A stretch of DNA of 46,542 nt from Conoideocrella luteorostrata (lineage: Eukaryota > Ascomycota > Sordariomycetes > Hypocreales > Clavicipitaceae), in assembly GCA_032433595.1 (NCBI GenBank), contig JASWJB010000334.1, forward strand, positions 1 through 46,542, written 5' to 3'. The translations under genes and the position numbers were made by a program. The notes beneath the pieces were generated by a model. It ran no database searches, had not been told where the DNA came from, and saw only the letters and a program-made list of their open reading frames with translations. Shown here piece by piece: positions 29,244 through 39,985 of this stretch; position 1 is the first letter of the stretch, and each line of letters opens with the position of its first letter.

Positions 29244-31643
29244 ATGTCGACCACCGCGGCTGATGTCACCGCTGCCTTGCAGCACTGGCACGCGGAGAGT
29301 TATCCGAAGCAAATCGAAAGGATAGAAATTGCCCACAAGCTTTCAGAAACATGGGAAAACCGCGTTAATGACCTATCGGGAGCTTATAACGACCTTGAAA
29401 AACGCCGCATGGGTGCGGGAGTAGCACGAATGCCATGGCAGGATGCTGTTGAAGCCAAATATTACAATATGTGGGCATCAAGAAAAGTCGCCTTCAAGCA
29501 TTTTCCTGAGTGGCTACGACGTATATGTCCACTGTCGGTCCATCTGGCGCGATACCAGGGCCGCACTGAGGAAGATGACGACCGAAGGCTTAATGGCTGG
29601 AGAGCCCTGCTTGAGGACTGGAGCCAGGTCCATGAATTGATGACGAATGACAAGAATTTCCGCAAGAGTCTATCACCAACGCAAGAGCAATCCTATCATT
29701 TGCTACGATTGTGGTGGGCATCCACTTACTGCGATGAGGAACTTCTAGCCGCGACTAGGAAAATCCTGAAGATCAAACGAACTGTCCAAAGCGCCAAAAA
29801 CCCATTGTGGCCCGGTAACCAGGGGGACATGGCCAAGCATATCAAAGCAGATGCATCAAAGTACCATGAAAGTCTATTTAAACTCTTCCTTCACGAAATT
29901 CACCCTATGTGCTGGGAGCCCAACCTGTGGCAAGTTATCCTGATAAACTTACAGGACGTACGGTATAAGTCCTCGTGTCTGGCCGCTGTTCAACAAATGG
30001 CTTATTCGGTGCTTCATCCTGGCAATACTCGACAAGAGCCATATCCAAAGACTTTTAAAAACGACGAGATTCGTCACCGTATTGCGTCGACTAAAACTAG
30101 TCATTATAGCCCCTATTATCTCTGGGACACCGAGAGTAACAGAACTGTGGCTGTAGAGGATCTACCAATGTGCCCTGAGTATATCTGTATTAGCCATACT
30201 TGGGGACGCTGGCGGACGAGGACAAACGCGGACATCCCCGGAGTGCCTTGGCCTGTCCCTGAAAACAGACGATTCGATGTGAAGGGTGTTCCAGAGAAAC
30301 TCCGTCAAATAGGACATCGTTTTATATGGTTTGATTTATTTTGCATTCCCCAAACGCGCAATGCGCAAGCCGCAAAAGAAATCGCCAACCAAGCCTCTAT
30401 TTTCAAGGGCTCAAGTAACTGTATTGCCTGGATCAATGACGTGAATTCCTGGGATGGTGTGTTGAAAGCTCTGTATTGGATTGGTCTTAAATCATGGACC
30501 GTCATATCACCTGGTGGAGCCGAGCTTGTTCAGGACAAGTTGGTGGAAGCAACAAGGTCAGCCGAAGGGCCTATGGAGCTTATGTTATCGAAACCAGACC
30601 CTCAAGGCATTTCTAGTCCCGTTACTGAGGGAGTAGGTGAGCCCGCTGGCTGGTTCTCATCTCTTTGGACGCTGCAGGAATGTGCTCTCTGTCCCGACAT
30701 GCAGCTGTATAATTATATGTTGGAGAGGCTGGAAGATGGATGCGGCACCCCCATCACCCTCCGAGCCCTAATGGTAATCATTTTTGAAACCGGCTCGCTT
30801 TTCGACAAAATTTGGACTTCCTGGAGATCGGCGTGTCCTGCTGCCGTAAGACATCTTCGTGAAATGTCCCTGATGACTCGCCTCGATGAAGTCCTCACAG
30901 ATGGATCTCCTGTTCCCATCGTGGTACATTCAAACTCACGAGAGTCCACATCTAATCGCGCCCCGGCTATCATGTCAGCCATCGGGGTTACAGACTGGTA
31001 TCTGCCGAGTATCAACAACAAGATCAAAGAGCCACTTGTGCACGGCATATACCCTCTTTCGTTCGTCCGAGAGGCAGCAATCAAGCTTGGCGCCCAATTC
31101 TATGGCTGTGGCGGCCACTACATGCGGCGACTCAAAAAATCAAAACTCTGGCAAGCTGCTATCCAACGTAAGCATGAGGGTAGTATGCTCCCATTTGTCA
31201 AGTCACAAGGCTGGTATTCCAACAAAAATGCCATGTACAATAGTACTTCCATAGATAGTACTGACCATGATTCCGTTTCGAGTTGGACAATCAACGGGAA
31301 TGGTAGCGTATCGATGCGCTCCGTTGGCATCGTGATGACTTCGGAAGACGAGACCTCTTCACTAAAAGGAGAGTGCGCTTTTGCGTGTGCCGCTGCGGAT
31401 GGCGGAGAAAAAGTACTAGAATACGGGTCAACTGACATGTTGACGGCACTCAAGTCAGCCGTGTACAGCTCTCGGTGCTTATATGCCGTGGCGTTGTATG
31501 AGGACGGCATTGCGATGCATGGTGTTCTTCTCGAGCAGCTCCCCTTTTCCATGTCAAACAAACAATATCTCGTAAAGGTTGGGGTTTTTTTTTTAGAGAA
31601 TCATCTTCCCCCTGCTAAACCAGTGCATTGGGAGGTGCTCTGA
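29244..31643 (+). CDS. HET-domain protein (heterokaryon incompatibility-like), single exon
   Basis: A 799-residue frame from ATG 29244. The first 320 residues are helical and not recognised. The HET core follows: YICISHTWGRWRTR (about 327-340), then FIWFDLFCIPQTRN and ASIFKGSSNCIAWINDV, which are the three conserved HET blocks (PF06985). GWFSSLWTLQECALCPDM continues the usual C-terminal HET pattern. The last 250 residues contain repeated Ser/Thr-rich and hydrophobic segments of unknown role. HET proteins act in fungal non-self recognition and regulated cell death; the partner of this one cannot be inferred. No disruption is seen. The next gene is a second, convergent HET gene with a module X copy between them. 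Confidence 0.88.
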   Translation: MSTTAADVTAALQHWHAESYPKQIERIEIAHKLSETWENRVNDLSGAYNDLEKRRMGAGVARMPWQDAVEAKYYNMWASRKVAFKHFPEWLRRICPLSVHLARYQGRTEEDDDRRLNGWRALLEDWSQVHELMTNDKNFRKSLSPTQEQSYHLLRLWWASTYCDEELLAATRKILKIKRTVQSAKNPLWPGNQGDMAKHIKADASKYHESLFKLFLHEIHPMCWEPNLWQVILINLQDVRYKSSCLAAVQQMAYSVLHPGNTRQEPYPKTFKNDEIRHRIASTKTSHYSPYYLWDTESNRTVAVEDLPMCPEYICISHTWGRWRTRTNADIPGVPWPVPENRRFDVKGVPEKLRQIGHRFIWFDLFCIPQTRNAQAAKEIANQASIFKGSSNCIAWINDVNSWDGVLKALYWIGLKSWTVISPGGAELVQDKLVEATRSAEGPMELMLSKPDPQGISSPVTEGVGEPAGWFSSLWTLQECALCPDMQLYNYMLERLEDGCGTPITLRALMVIIFETGSLFDKIWTSWRSACPAAVRHLREMSLMTRLDEVLTDGSPVPIVVHSNSRESTSNRAPAIMSAIGVTDWYLPSINNKIKEPLVHGIYPLSFVREAAIKLGAQFYGCGGHYMRRLKKSKLWQAAIQRKHEGSMLPFVKSQGWYSNKNAMYNSTSIDSTDHDSVSSWTINGNGSVSMRSVGIVMTSEDETSSLKGECAFACAAADGGEKVLEYGSTDMLTALKSAVYSSRCLYAVALYEDGIAMHGVLLEQLPFSMSNKQYLVKVGVFFLENHLPPAKPVHWEVL

Positions 31644-31754
31644 AACTTGAATAGTGCAACCATATGTAGCAGTCGACGCAGAGACATTCTGATAATGCAA
31701 AATTGGCCATGCAAGGATACACCCAGCTCTCAGAAGGACGTTGATTTACGCTCG

Positions 31755-31975
31755 CATTGTTGGCACACGCGATCGCCACGCTCAGTCCCGGTCCAGCCAA
31801 CAATAGGGGCTCGAAACCCGACGCCCAGCGCACCAACTGGCACGAAACCTGGCGCAAACGATGCAGAAAAGCCCGGCACAGACGATGCACACGTTGCGGA
31901 CGAAATCAAGGCACTCCCGGCGCGCCCGGCAACTCTGCGGCGGGCAACGCACAAAATGCCTATGTAAGCTTAACA
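31755..31975 (+). repeat. Module X copy between two HET genes
   Basis: Contains cacgaaacctggcgcaaacg, atgcagaaaagcccggcaca and ggcaactctgcggcgggcaa, and upstream ggtccagccaacaataggggctcg as in 38730-38753. A short, partial copy. Confidence 0.85.
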
Positions 31976-32133
31976 TCTTCAGTCCAAACTATAATTGATA
32001 GCATGAAGAGAAACATGAAGAATAAATAAAATATACTTCTTCTTAGACTATTGTAAAATTTTCTCTTCTTTATATGCATTGAGTTCTGTACAAACAATTT
32101 AGTTACCATTACGTGGTACCTTACCGAGTTCCT

Positions 32134-34054
32134 TTATCCAAAATAGCCCTTATGACGTGTCCAAGCAGTGCGGCCATCTAGCAGGTCCTCAGCCCCAACC
32201 TCCCTGAGAGTGCTTCCGGCTCCCCATCTTCCACCCCACAGGCAAACGCCGATGCGGTGATAAAATTGAGTCCCAGTAGCAATGTCCCTGACGGAGAGTT
32301 CATAAGGTGATAGAAGTAATCCAAGATTAAGTTTTGTTGGCCCCCCCTCCCATTGACCGTTAAGTCTTCCCAGCATCAGAATTCGCAAGTCTGGCAATGA
32401 ACTGTTCAGTTCTCTTAGTTGCCGGGTCGACTCGGTCGTTCCATATTTATGATCAGGTTGGTAGTAGATGTGCAGCGTCTCTACTTCGTCTAAACACACG
32501 CCAAGCTGAAGGGCAAGGTCATCCCGCAGGGAATGGCGAGCTTCCCAGGCCAGGAGGAATTCAGCGAGAGAGCATGCCGAACCGGAAAATTCCCCAACCA
32601 AAACTCCATCTAGCTTGTGCGTCCCGAAACATGAGCGCTCCTCCAGCCCTTGCTGGCACTTTAAACCGTCAAAATCGAAGATCCTTACAGGCAGCGGCTC
32701 ACACCATTGATCAAGCCTCCAGGCCTTCCGATACGGCGGGCTTCTAGTATGCACAAGCATTTGGCTCAGAACTGGATAGTTTTCCATGAGAGCCTGACCT
32801 AGCTCGTCCTCCAGGTCGGAGAGTGAGAACTGCTTATTGGTGGGTGCTCCAGGCCTGGATTTTCCTAGTTTTAAATCGAAGACCTGCATGATTCCGTAAA
32901 CTTTGTCTTCCTCTCGCTTCGATGTTCGACGGCGAGCCGCGGCGAGCAATGCCATGGGGTGGTCCTGGAAAAGAGCATTGATGCCGGACGAGTCGGCCAT
33001 CTCCCTTATGCCAAGACTATTATCTTCGCGACGACAGGGCTCGTGGTCCTCGATGAGTTTTACGATGTCAACGACGAAGGTTTGGAGCCACGTCAGCGAA
33101 AGAACCAACGCCGGTTGTGCTCTCGGGCGCGTTAATCGCTCTTGCACTTGGTCAAGGGCGTCACATACTGCCTGATGCTCTGCTACATCGGATGTACGAT
33201 TTTGCTGCAGAAAGTTCTTTACTCGAGATGACTTCAACAGGTTGATCAACGGTCTGCAATCGTCCGGTTCCGGTTCTTCAGCGGTGTCCGTGACCGACAC
33301 TACACTTCCATCTCTCGCCAAGAATATGCCGTCCTTGCGCAAGAACGCTTCTTGAAGTGTCCAAGTCGACGTCCACCAGGTGTCGGATATGAAGCTCTGA
33401 ATATATAAGGCGACAGACCGAAAACCTTCTTTATTCTTTTGAGATAACGTCTCAGTTATATTTCCGGCCGTGGCCAATTTCAATTGTTCCCTAATCGTTG
33501 TGTACCAGTTGGTGTACCATTCGCGAGAGTGGGACGTTAACCAGATATATACTCGATGTGCACCCCTAAATATTGTACCTTGTCGTCCCACTTCGATTGC
33601 CATCTCGATCGAGTTCCTCGTCTGGTCGATGCAGGAGATATCAATCCATACAAATTCCACTGGCTGAAATTAGTAGAAGGGTCTTTATATCGCCGGAAAT
33701 TGCTTCCATTGGCCCACCTTCAGCATCCCTACACACGTTGCGCACTGCTTGCTCAAAAGAATCGCTGGAGAAATGTTCGGGGGATATTCTTGGAATATCC
33801 CAACCTGCGGCATTGCCGAAACTGAAATTCAACGCGGGTCCAACTGTAGGGAGATCGTTCTCTTTCAATCTCCATCGGCCCCAAGTGTACGAAATCGCGG
33901 CATATTGCGGTTGTGAAATCCCACCGTAGACATCCCCGGGGCTCCAGGAATATGAGACTAAACTGTTTGGCGTGACATGCAGCAGTCTTCGAGGCCACTT
34001 GCATTCGTCTTGCCAAGAAGTACTGATGGCGTTCGAACGCGTCAACAAAGACAT
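32134..34054 (-). CDS. HET-domain protein, 2 exons
   Basis: Exons 34054-33737 and 33663-32134 give 615 residues; the 73-nt intron (GTGTGT...TTTCAG) joins FEQAVRN to PVEFVWIDI. HET block 1 is YAAISYTWGRWRLKEN, block 2 is FVWIDISCIDQTRNS, and block 3 is GRQGTIFRGAHRVYIWLT. WWTSTWTLQEAFLRKDG and EEDKVYGIMQVFDL match the downstream conserved HET pattern. The ATG at 34054 (MSLLTRSNAIST) was chosen as the first Met in the frame. The C-terminal 200 residues are not recognised. Only the HET core resembles the neighbour at 29244-31643; the two proteins are otherwise different in length and layout, so they are not recent duplicates. Confidence 0.88.
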
Positions 34055-34717
34055 CTCGGACCGGGGTGTTGAACTGAACTGGTTGGGGAAATGCAAATGA
34101 TAACACTGTGAAGCGGGGTTTTCGGATGGAATTGCTGCAGGCCTGTCCGCCTCCTCTGCGATGGGGGATACGTGAGTCTTATTGGCTACGAAAGGCTATT
34201 ACGGTGCTGGCCTGCCTACGTACGGAGCACCAAAAAGCAACTTAGGTCCGTAGCGGGTAGGTAAGTATGTACTGGCCGATTAATGGACCGGGTTAGCTAA
34301 GAGGTCCCCGATGTTACTTATTCAGTGATGTCTGCTAATTTTCGGCTAGTGAGTATTGCAAATGCTTATGTGAGTGTCCTTGCCGTTATTATTGTCTAGA
34401 ATCCGATCGTGTGGGCTCTAGCTGGACGGCTTTGCTTGAGAAACAGTTACACGAGACCGAGTATTGAGGCGATGGCCATCTAGTATAAATGTGTTCCCAT
34501 TGCAATGTGATGTCAACGCTTACCCCGCCATTCTTTTCTTTTTGTTTTTTTTTTTGGTCGCCTTTCAACACCAATTCTCTGCCAAACTCGCGCGACTCAC
34601 CCAAGTTCATACCCTCCCCGTCCAACGCCAGTACGAAGTTGATTGCTTGGGGAAATACTATATTGAAAATCCATCCTCAAGAGTGGGGGAAACTAAATTA
34701 TCGGTCGGATGGGACCA
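34055..34717. other. Intergenic
   Basis: Promoter side of the second HET gene. A poly-T run lies at about 34544-34555. No gene is recognised; a short frame around 34464-34766 overlaps the repeat edge and is not supported. Confidence 0.45.
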
Positions 34718-35225
34718 CGCCTATACGTCTTCCGGGAATCAAACCTTTCAACAGCTCGTTAACTGACTTTCGATATCTGATTCTTTATGCAGTGTGCGTC
34801 TTCCGAGAATTGAGCCTTTTCAACGAGCTTATCAGATTAACCTACAATGTCTGATCCTTTGTGCAGTGCACATCTTCCTAGATTTAAGCCTTTTCAACGA
34901 GCTCGTCAGATTGACCGGCGATATCTAATGCCTCTTGCAGCCTGTACGCCTTCTAACATTTGAACCTTTCGACGAGCTCTTCAACTGACTTTTGATATCT
35001 GATCCCTTGTGCAGTGTACGTCGTCCGAGAATTGAACCCCTTGAACGAGCTGCTTAGATTGACCTGCGATATCACATACCTGTACGTTTTCCGAGATTTA
35101 AGCCTTTTCAACGAGCTCGTCAACTGTCGTGCAATATCTGATGCTTTTTGCAGTGTATGTCTTCCGACATTTAACCCGTTTCAACGAACTTCTTGCGATA
35201 TCTGTTTGTTGGAATCCCTTGTCAA
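34718..35225 (-). repeat. Inverted array of ~75-bp units
   Basis: Six to seven diverged units on the minus strand (ctttcaacgagctcgtcaac type words). 34790 onward is the reverse complement of 39480-39985; the outermost unit (34718-34790) is closest to 22910-22990. Confidence 0.9.
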
Positions 35226-35713
35226 GCGTGGTGTGCGCGCGCCTCTTTTATATAGCGCGCTCGGGCGCATTCCTCTCTCTCTTCTTCTTCTTTCATAGAT
35301 AACCCAGATCAGATGAATTGAATACTTTGTTTTGCCTATCGTTTCGTGCTAGAACCTTCTTACGTCGACTTCAGAAGTGTCACAGGACACACACTCAATA
35401 TTACCAAAAACGCACGATGCCGCCGGAAGTATTCAACATTACCGGAAGCAGTCAACATTACCGGAAGCATTCAATATTATCGGAAACGTACGATGCCGAC
35501 GGAAGCGCATCGTTGGAAGCGTTCAAAATCGCCGGAAACGGACGATATCGCCGGAAGCCTACGATATGGGCATGGCGCAGTCTCCGACAGAGAGTTGCTT
35601 GTCACCAAGTTTACTGACACATGCATGAGCAATTACTACCGAGGCCTTGTTACGATGTGGCAGCTACGAATTATCTGATCTGGGTTATCCAAGAGAAGGA
35701 GAGGAAGAGAAAT
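34790..35713. repeat. Left arm of a ~0.95-kb inverted repeat pair
   Basis: The reverse complement of 38990-39985 at high identity, covering array units, tagataacccagatcagatg, an LTR-like fragment and cttggtgacaagcaactctc. It encloses the decayed kinase gene together with the right arm. Confidence 0.85.
35378..35573 (+). repeat. LTR-like fragment (copia family)
   Basis: Starts with TGTCACAGGA, as does the copia LTR at 42704. It continues with the same motifs: cactcaatattacc, ccggaagtattcaaca and ccggaaacggacgatatcgc. It lacks the LTR 3' half, so it is a truncated, diverged LTR. Confidence 0.7.
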
Positions 35714-36021
35714 GCCACCCAGTGCGCCGTATAAAAGAGGCGCGCAAGGGTGGCCACGTGACCTTGTCCGCTATTGCTACGCTCAACGAAAGATTCCAAC
35801 ACATGTCTCTTCGATAGTGAATTCGAATAAACCCACTACCGCTAACAAACTCCAAGAATATAACGCCGACCATAGACCAATATATACAAAAAAAGAGCAG
35901 GCAGGGCATCAGGCAGCATGGTGTTAGCTGGCACCAACCCAAAAGTTACTGGAGAGGCATATACTGCTTGCCCCTCCCAAGAACCAAGCAACAATACCGC
36001 CCGCCACCTAGCGTCTCGAGA
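35714..36021. other. Intergenic next to the left arm
   Basis: Contains a direct repeat of tataaaagaggcgc and gggtggccacgtgaccttgt (35728-35765) that also occurs at 38925-38950. No gene is seen. Confidence 0.5.
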
Positions 36022-38265
36022 TCAAGGCGTCGGTTGTGCCATGGCTTTGCTAAGGCTCGCCCAGTACGTGCTCGGCCAGGCGGCCAGGGTCATCTCGTCC
36101 GCAGGCGTCCCTTCCTGGCAGCGCAGTACAACACTCTGGATGACGGCGCCAAGTTGCTCTTTGGTCATGAGCAGAACTTTACCGTCTCCGGCCGCAGAGG
36201 GTGCTGCTGCTGTATTGTATTCTTTGGGATAGCAGAAGTTGTTGCCCTCAGACAGCAAGGCCTCGCACGTGGGACGGTCGTTCTGGTCACGACTCAGGCA
36301 GCGTCACATCGTCTGCATCAGAGCGTCAGGCACGCGCGATCCATCGTCGGTTGTCGCCGGGATGTCAATTCGGTAGGACCAGTCGACAATAGCACGGATA
36401 CGCGACTGTGGTTCCGCTATCTTCCCAAAAGGCGGCATGCCATAGACCATCTGGTACAGGATGCACCCCAGGCTCCACACGTCGCTGGGTTTGCCGACCT
36501 TTACAATTCTGGGCGCACCACGGCCCGGATTGTTAAAGTGCCCATTGTGCATCAGCGTGAGAGCATACTGGTTCGAGTCCATCAGCGATTCGGGCGACAT
36601 GTAGTTTATTGTGCCGGCCATGGTCTCACGGTGGACATTGACCGTCATGTCGGTCTGGATCGCGTTGGCAATGCCAAAGTCAATGAGCTTTAGCCGGCCC
36701 CCGACAAGTACAAAGTTGGCTGGTTTAAGATCGCTGTGCACCACCGCCTGCGCATGGATTGCTCGCACGCACTCGAGCATCTCCTTCCAGTAGTATCGCA
36801 CAAATGTGACATCGAAGCTGGGTGCTTCATCTCCACTCTGGCGGTTCCTGAGGAGGGAGTTGAAGTCGAGTTCGCCAACTTCCATGAGCTATTTGGTATC
36901 CCATGTTAGCTGTCTCGTTATCCCATGGCAAAGGAGAAGGAGCAGGGTAAATGTCTATTAGAAAGGTGATAGATAATACGTACAATGTAGAATGCCTGCT
37001 TTTCTCTATTCATCTCATAATCTAAAAGCTGAATCACACGCTCGACATTCCGCGGTCGCCGAAGCAGTTCGATCTCCCTCCTCAAGGCCTTCTCAGTAAG
37101 CTCGTTCGTCCGTATGCACGAGCGAAACTCGCTTCAAGGCCAACATGGTCCCTCTCTCGGTAGCCACGCGGTACACTTTACCCGAGCCTCCTCGTCCGAT
37201 GTAGTCTATTCTCGCATAGGCTCTGCCGTTGACCTTCATCGAGAACTGCCTTTTCTTGACGTGAACTGACGGCTTCTCTGGCAGTGGAATAAGCGCACGG
37301 TGTGGTGATTGGTTGTTGCTCGCAGCTTTTTGGTCATGCCTATCCAAGAAGCGGACCGGAGATGCCTGCTTGCCGATTGCAGCAGGGATCGGGTGCCGTG
37401 TTCGCAAAGAACTGCCAAGTGCGGCAGAGTTCTGGAGTTCTGAGGGTAAGAGAGCCATGGCAGGCCGAACAATGGCGGCAGGCCGATCAACAATGGTGAC
37501 AGGCTGATCAATGGCGGCAGGCTCAAAATGTTGGGCTGGCTGACTCTCAGGATCCTGACCGGCGGTGAATGGCTCTTCGTCATGCGCTTCGGCATCTTCT
37601 TTCGTCCGTATTCGTACGCCGCGACGAGCTGGCCCGCTGAGACTTGCAGAGACTCTGGCGGCTCGCTTCGGGCGCGTTGTACTCGGAAGCTTGAGATCCT
37701 CCCTCTTGCCCGAGTTGTCATTTCGTGATGCGCTACCCGCACTATCATCAGCGTCGGCCGGCCGTGGTGTACCACTGAGGCGCACGACCCTCTTTCTCGT
37801 TGCCGGGCTGCCGCTACCTTGGCTTTGGGGGGATGCGGCCGGTGACGTTGGTGTTGTGGGCGGGAGCTGCAGGCCGTCAGCCCGTATGTGTCTCCTGCTC
37901 TCGTGCTGCCTAACGCTTTCTCGCACATGGCCACGATCCTTCCATGTCGACGAGGCAGAGACAGCAAGAGCGCTGCGCCGTGCGTAGACCCTGGGCTGAG
38001 ACTGGTCCGATGAGGATGTTGACTGCTCGCCTGGTATAGCACATGTGGCGCCAGTTTCGGGTTGTCCGTCATTGAGGAGCGCTGTTGTGTAGGCACTTAA
38101 TTTCATCGGCGCGAGAACCTCACCGTCAGAGTTGTCATGAGACGCAGAGTGTTGTTGTTGTTGTTGCAGGTAGGATTTCGATTGCGCTTGCGGCTGTTGC
38201 TTCGTATTCTCTCGCGTCACTGCGGAAGTTGATGGCTGCAAATCACGTTGATTGTGCTTCGACAT
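36022..38265 (-). pseudogene. Decayed Mps1/TTK-type (MPH1-like) protein kinase
   Basis: Starts at ATG 38265. About 330 residues of Ser/Pro/Arg-rich N-terminus with a poly-Gln run precede a kinase domain: IGRGGSGKVYRVA and LALKRVSL; after the intron (36889-36983, 95 nt) MEVGELDFNSLL, then VVHSDLKPANFVLVGGRLKLIDFG, split here as HSDLKPANFVL and KLIDFGIANAIQTDM. RETMAGTINYMSPESL and KPSDVWSLGCILYQMVYG follow. This is the Mps1 spindle-checkpoint kinase signature. Two lesions are seen. A frameshift lies between VHTDE and LTEKALRREIELL (about 37096-37115), with a stop at 37093. A TGA at 36304-36306 stands in subdomain XI where RCLSRDQNDRPTCEALL continues in frame. After it the C-terminus is intact to 36022. 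Mps1 is essential, so this should be an extra copy. Confidence 0.8.
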
Positions 38266-38699
38266 GGAGTAGAGCCAGTCTAGTAGACGTCCTTCTCCCC
38301 AAGGGCACCACCCTGTGGCTATCGGTCGCGACTGGTAATGACGATACTGAAGTCATACTGCTCGGCTCGGTGAATTCGTCTGCGCTGACGATGATGTTCA
38401 AACGAGATGGCGTCTTCTTCTCGAGCAAGCTCCTGGGCAGAGCAAACGCGTAGTTCTACCCAACCAAGTGCTGATAGTGTGAAAGCGGCGTACTTTGGGG
38501 CGGAGGGACGGAGGCAATGTTTGGGGCTACTGGGGTGTGAGCCAATTAGAAGAAGCTACATCCAGCCCCGATTGAAATCATTGGCCGCATCATCCCAGTT
38601 CGAAAAGTATGGCCCGGAAACGATGGCCACCCTGGGTAGGAAGAGTCTACGCCCCGCCATATACTGTGACAATACTCCGTAGTGAGGGAGCGTTGGCTG
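38266..38699. other. Upstream region of the decayed kinase
   Basis: No gene is supported. Ends with ctccgtagtgagggag near 38675, close to the start of a module X copy. Confidence 0.4.
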
Positions 38700-38912
38700 T
38701 ACTGTACGCCTGCGTGTGTGTGCGGTCCCGGTCCAGCCAGCAATAGGGGTTCGCACGTACACTCAACACGCTGCGCACCAACTCACACAAAACCCGGCGC
38801 AAACGATGCAGAAAAGCCCGGCGCACACGATGCACCCGCTGCGGACGAAATCAGGGCACTCCCGGCGCGCACGGCAACTCTGCGGCGGGCAGCGCACAAA
38901 GATGCCGGCCGT
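38700..38912 (+). repeat. Module X copy
   Basis: Contains ccggtccagccagcaatagg, aacccggcgcaaacgatgca, cccggcgcacacgatgcacc and ggcaactctgcggcgggcag. Closest in layout to 31755-31975. Confidence 0.85.
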
Positions 38913-38989
38913 ACAAAAGAGGCGCTATAGGGTGGCCACGTGACCTTGTACACAATTGCTTGTATGCTTGACAAGGGATTCCAACAGAG

Positions 38990-39985
38990 GCATTCCTCTT
39001 CTTCTCTTAGATAACCCAGATGAAATAATTCGGAGCTGCCACATAGTAACAAGGCCTTGGTAGTAATTGCTCATGCATGTGTCAGTAAACTTGGTGGCAA
39101 GCAACTCTCTGTATAAGACTGCGCCCTGCCCATATCCTAGGCTTCCGGCGATGTTGAATTCCTCCAACGATGCGCTTCCGTCGGCATCGTACATTTCCGA
39201 TAATATTGAATGCTTCCGGTAATGTTGAATGCTTCAGGTAATGTTGAATGCTTCAGGTAATGTTGAATGCTTCCGGCGGCATCGTGCGTTTTTGGTAATA
39301 TTGAGTGTGTGTCCTGTGACTTCTAAAGTCGACGTAAGAAGGTTCTGGCACGAAATGATAGGTAAAACAAAGTATTCAATTCATCTGATCTGGGTTATCT
39401 ATAAAAGAAGAAGAAGAAGAGAGAGAGGAATGCGCCCGAGCGCGCTATATACACGCTTGACAAGGGATTCCAACAAACAGATATCGCAAGAAGCTTGTTA
39501 AAAAGGCTTGAATCTCGGAGGACGTACAGGCATCTGATGTCACAGTTCAATCTAACGAGCTCGTTCAAAGGTTTAATTCTCGGAAGACGCACAGACTCAA
39601 GTCTCGGAAAATATGCACTGCAAACAGCATCAGATATTGCACGGCAGTTGACGAGCTCGTTGAAAAGGCTTAAATCTCGGAAAACGTACAGGTATGTGAT
39701 ATCGCAGGTCAATCTAAGCAGCTCGTTCAAGGGGTTCAATTCTCGGACGACGGACACTGCACAAAGCATCAGATATCAAAAGTCAGTTGACGAGCGCGTC
39801 GAAAGGTTCAAATGTTAGAAGACGTACAGGCTGCAAGAGGCATTAGATGTCGCCGGTCAATCTGACGAGCTCGTTGAAAGGGCTTGAATCTCGGAAGACG
39901 TACACTGCACAAAGCATCCGACATCGTAGGTTAATCTGATAAGCTCGTTGAAAAGGCTTAATTCTCGGAAGACGTACAGGCACTA
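38990..39985. repeat. Right arm of the inverted repeat pair
   Basis: The reverse complement of 34790-35713. It includes an LTR-like fragment in reverse orientation (39137-39320, ending gtcctgtgac) with an expanded run of 18-bp units (gttgaatgcttcaggtaat) at 39212-39275. Confidence 0.85.

Noticed and set aside
36022..36258. Separate small gene on the minus strand
   Set aside because: It is the in-frame continuation of the Mps1-type kinase after the premature TGA.
35968..36693. 241-codon plus-strand ORF opposite the kinase
   Set aside because: Antisense shadow of the kinase domain with no independent support.
37236..38096. 286-codon alternate-frame ORF in the kinase N-terminus
   Set aside because: An out-of-phase reading of the Ser/Arg-rich region; the frame from 38265 leads into kinase motifs.
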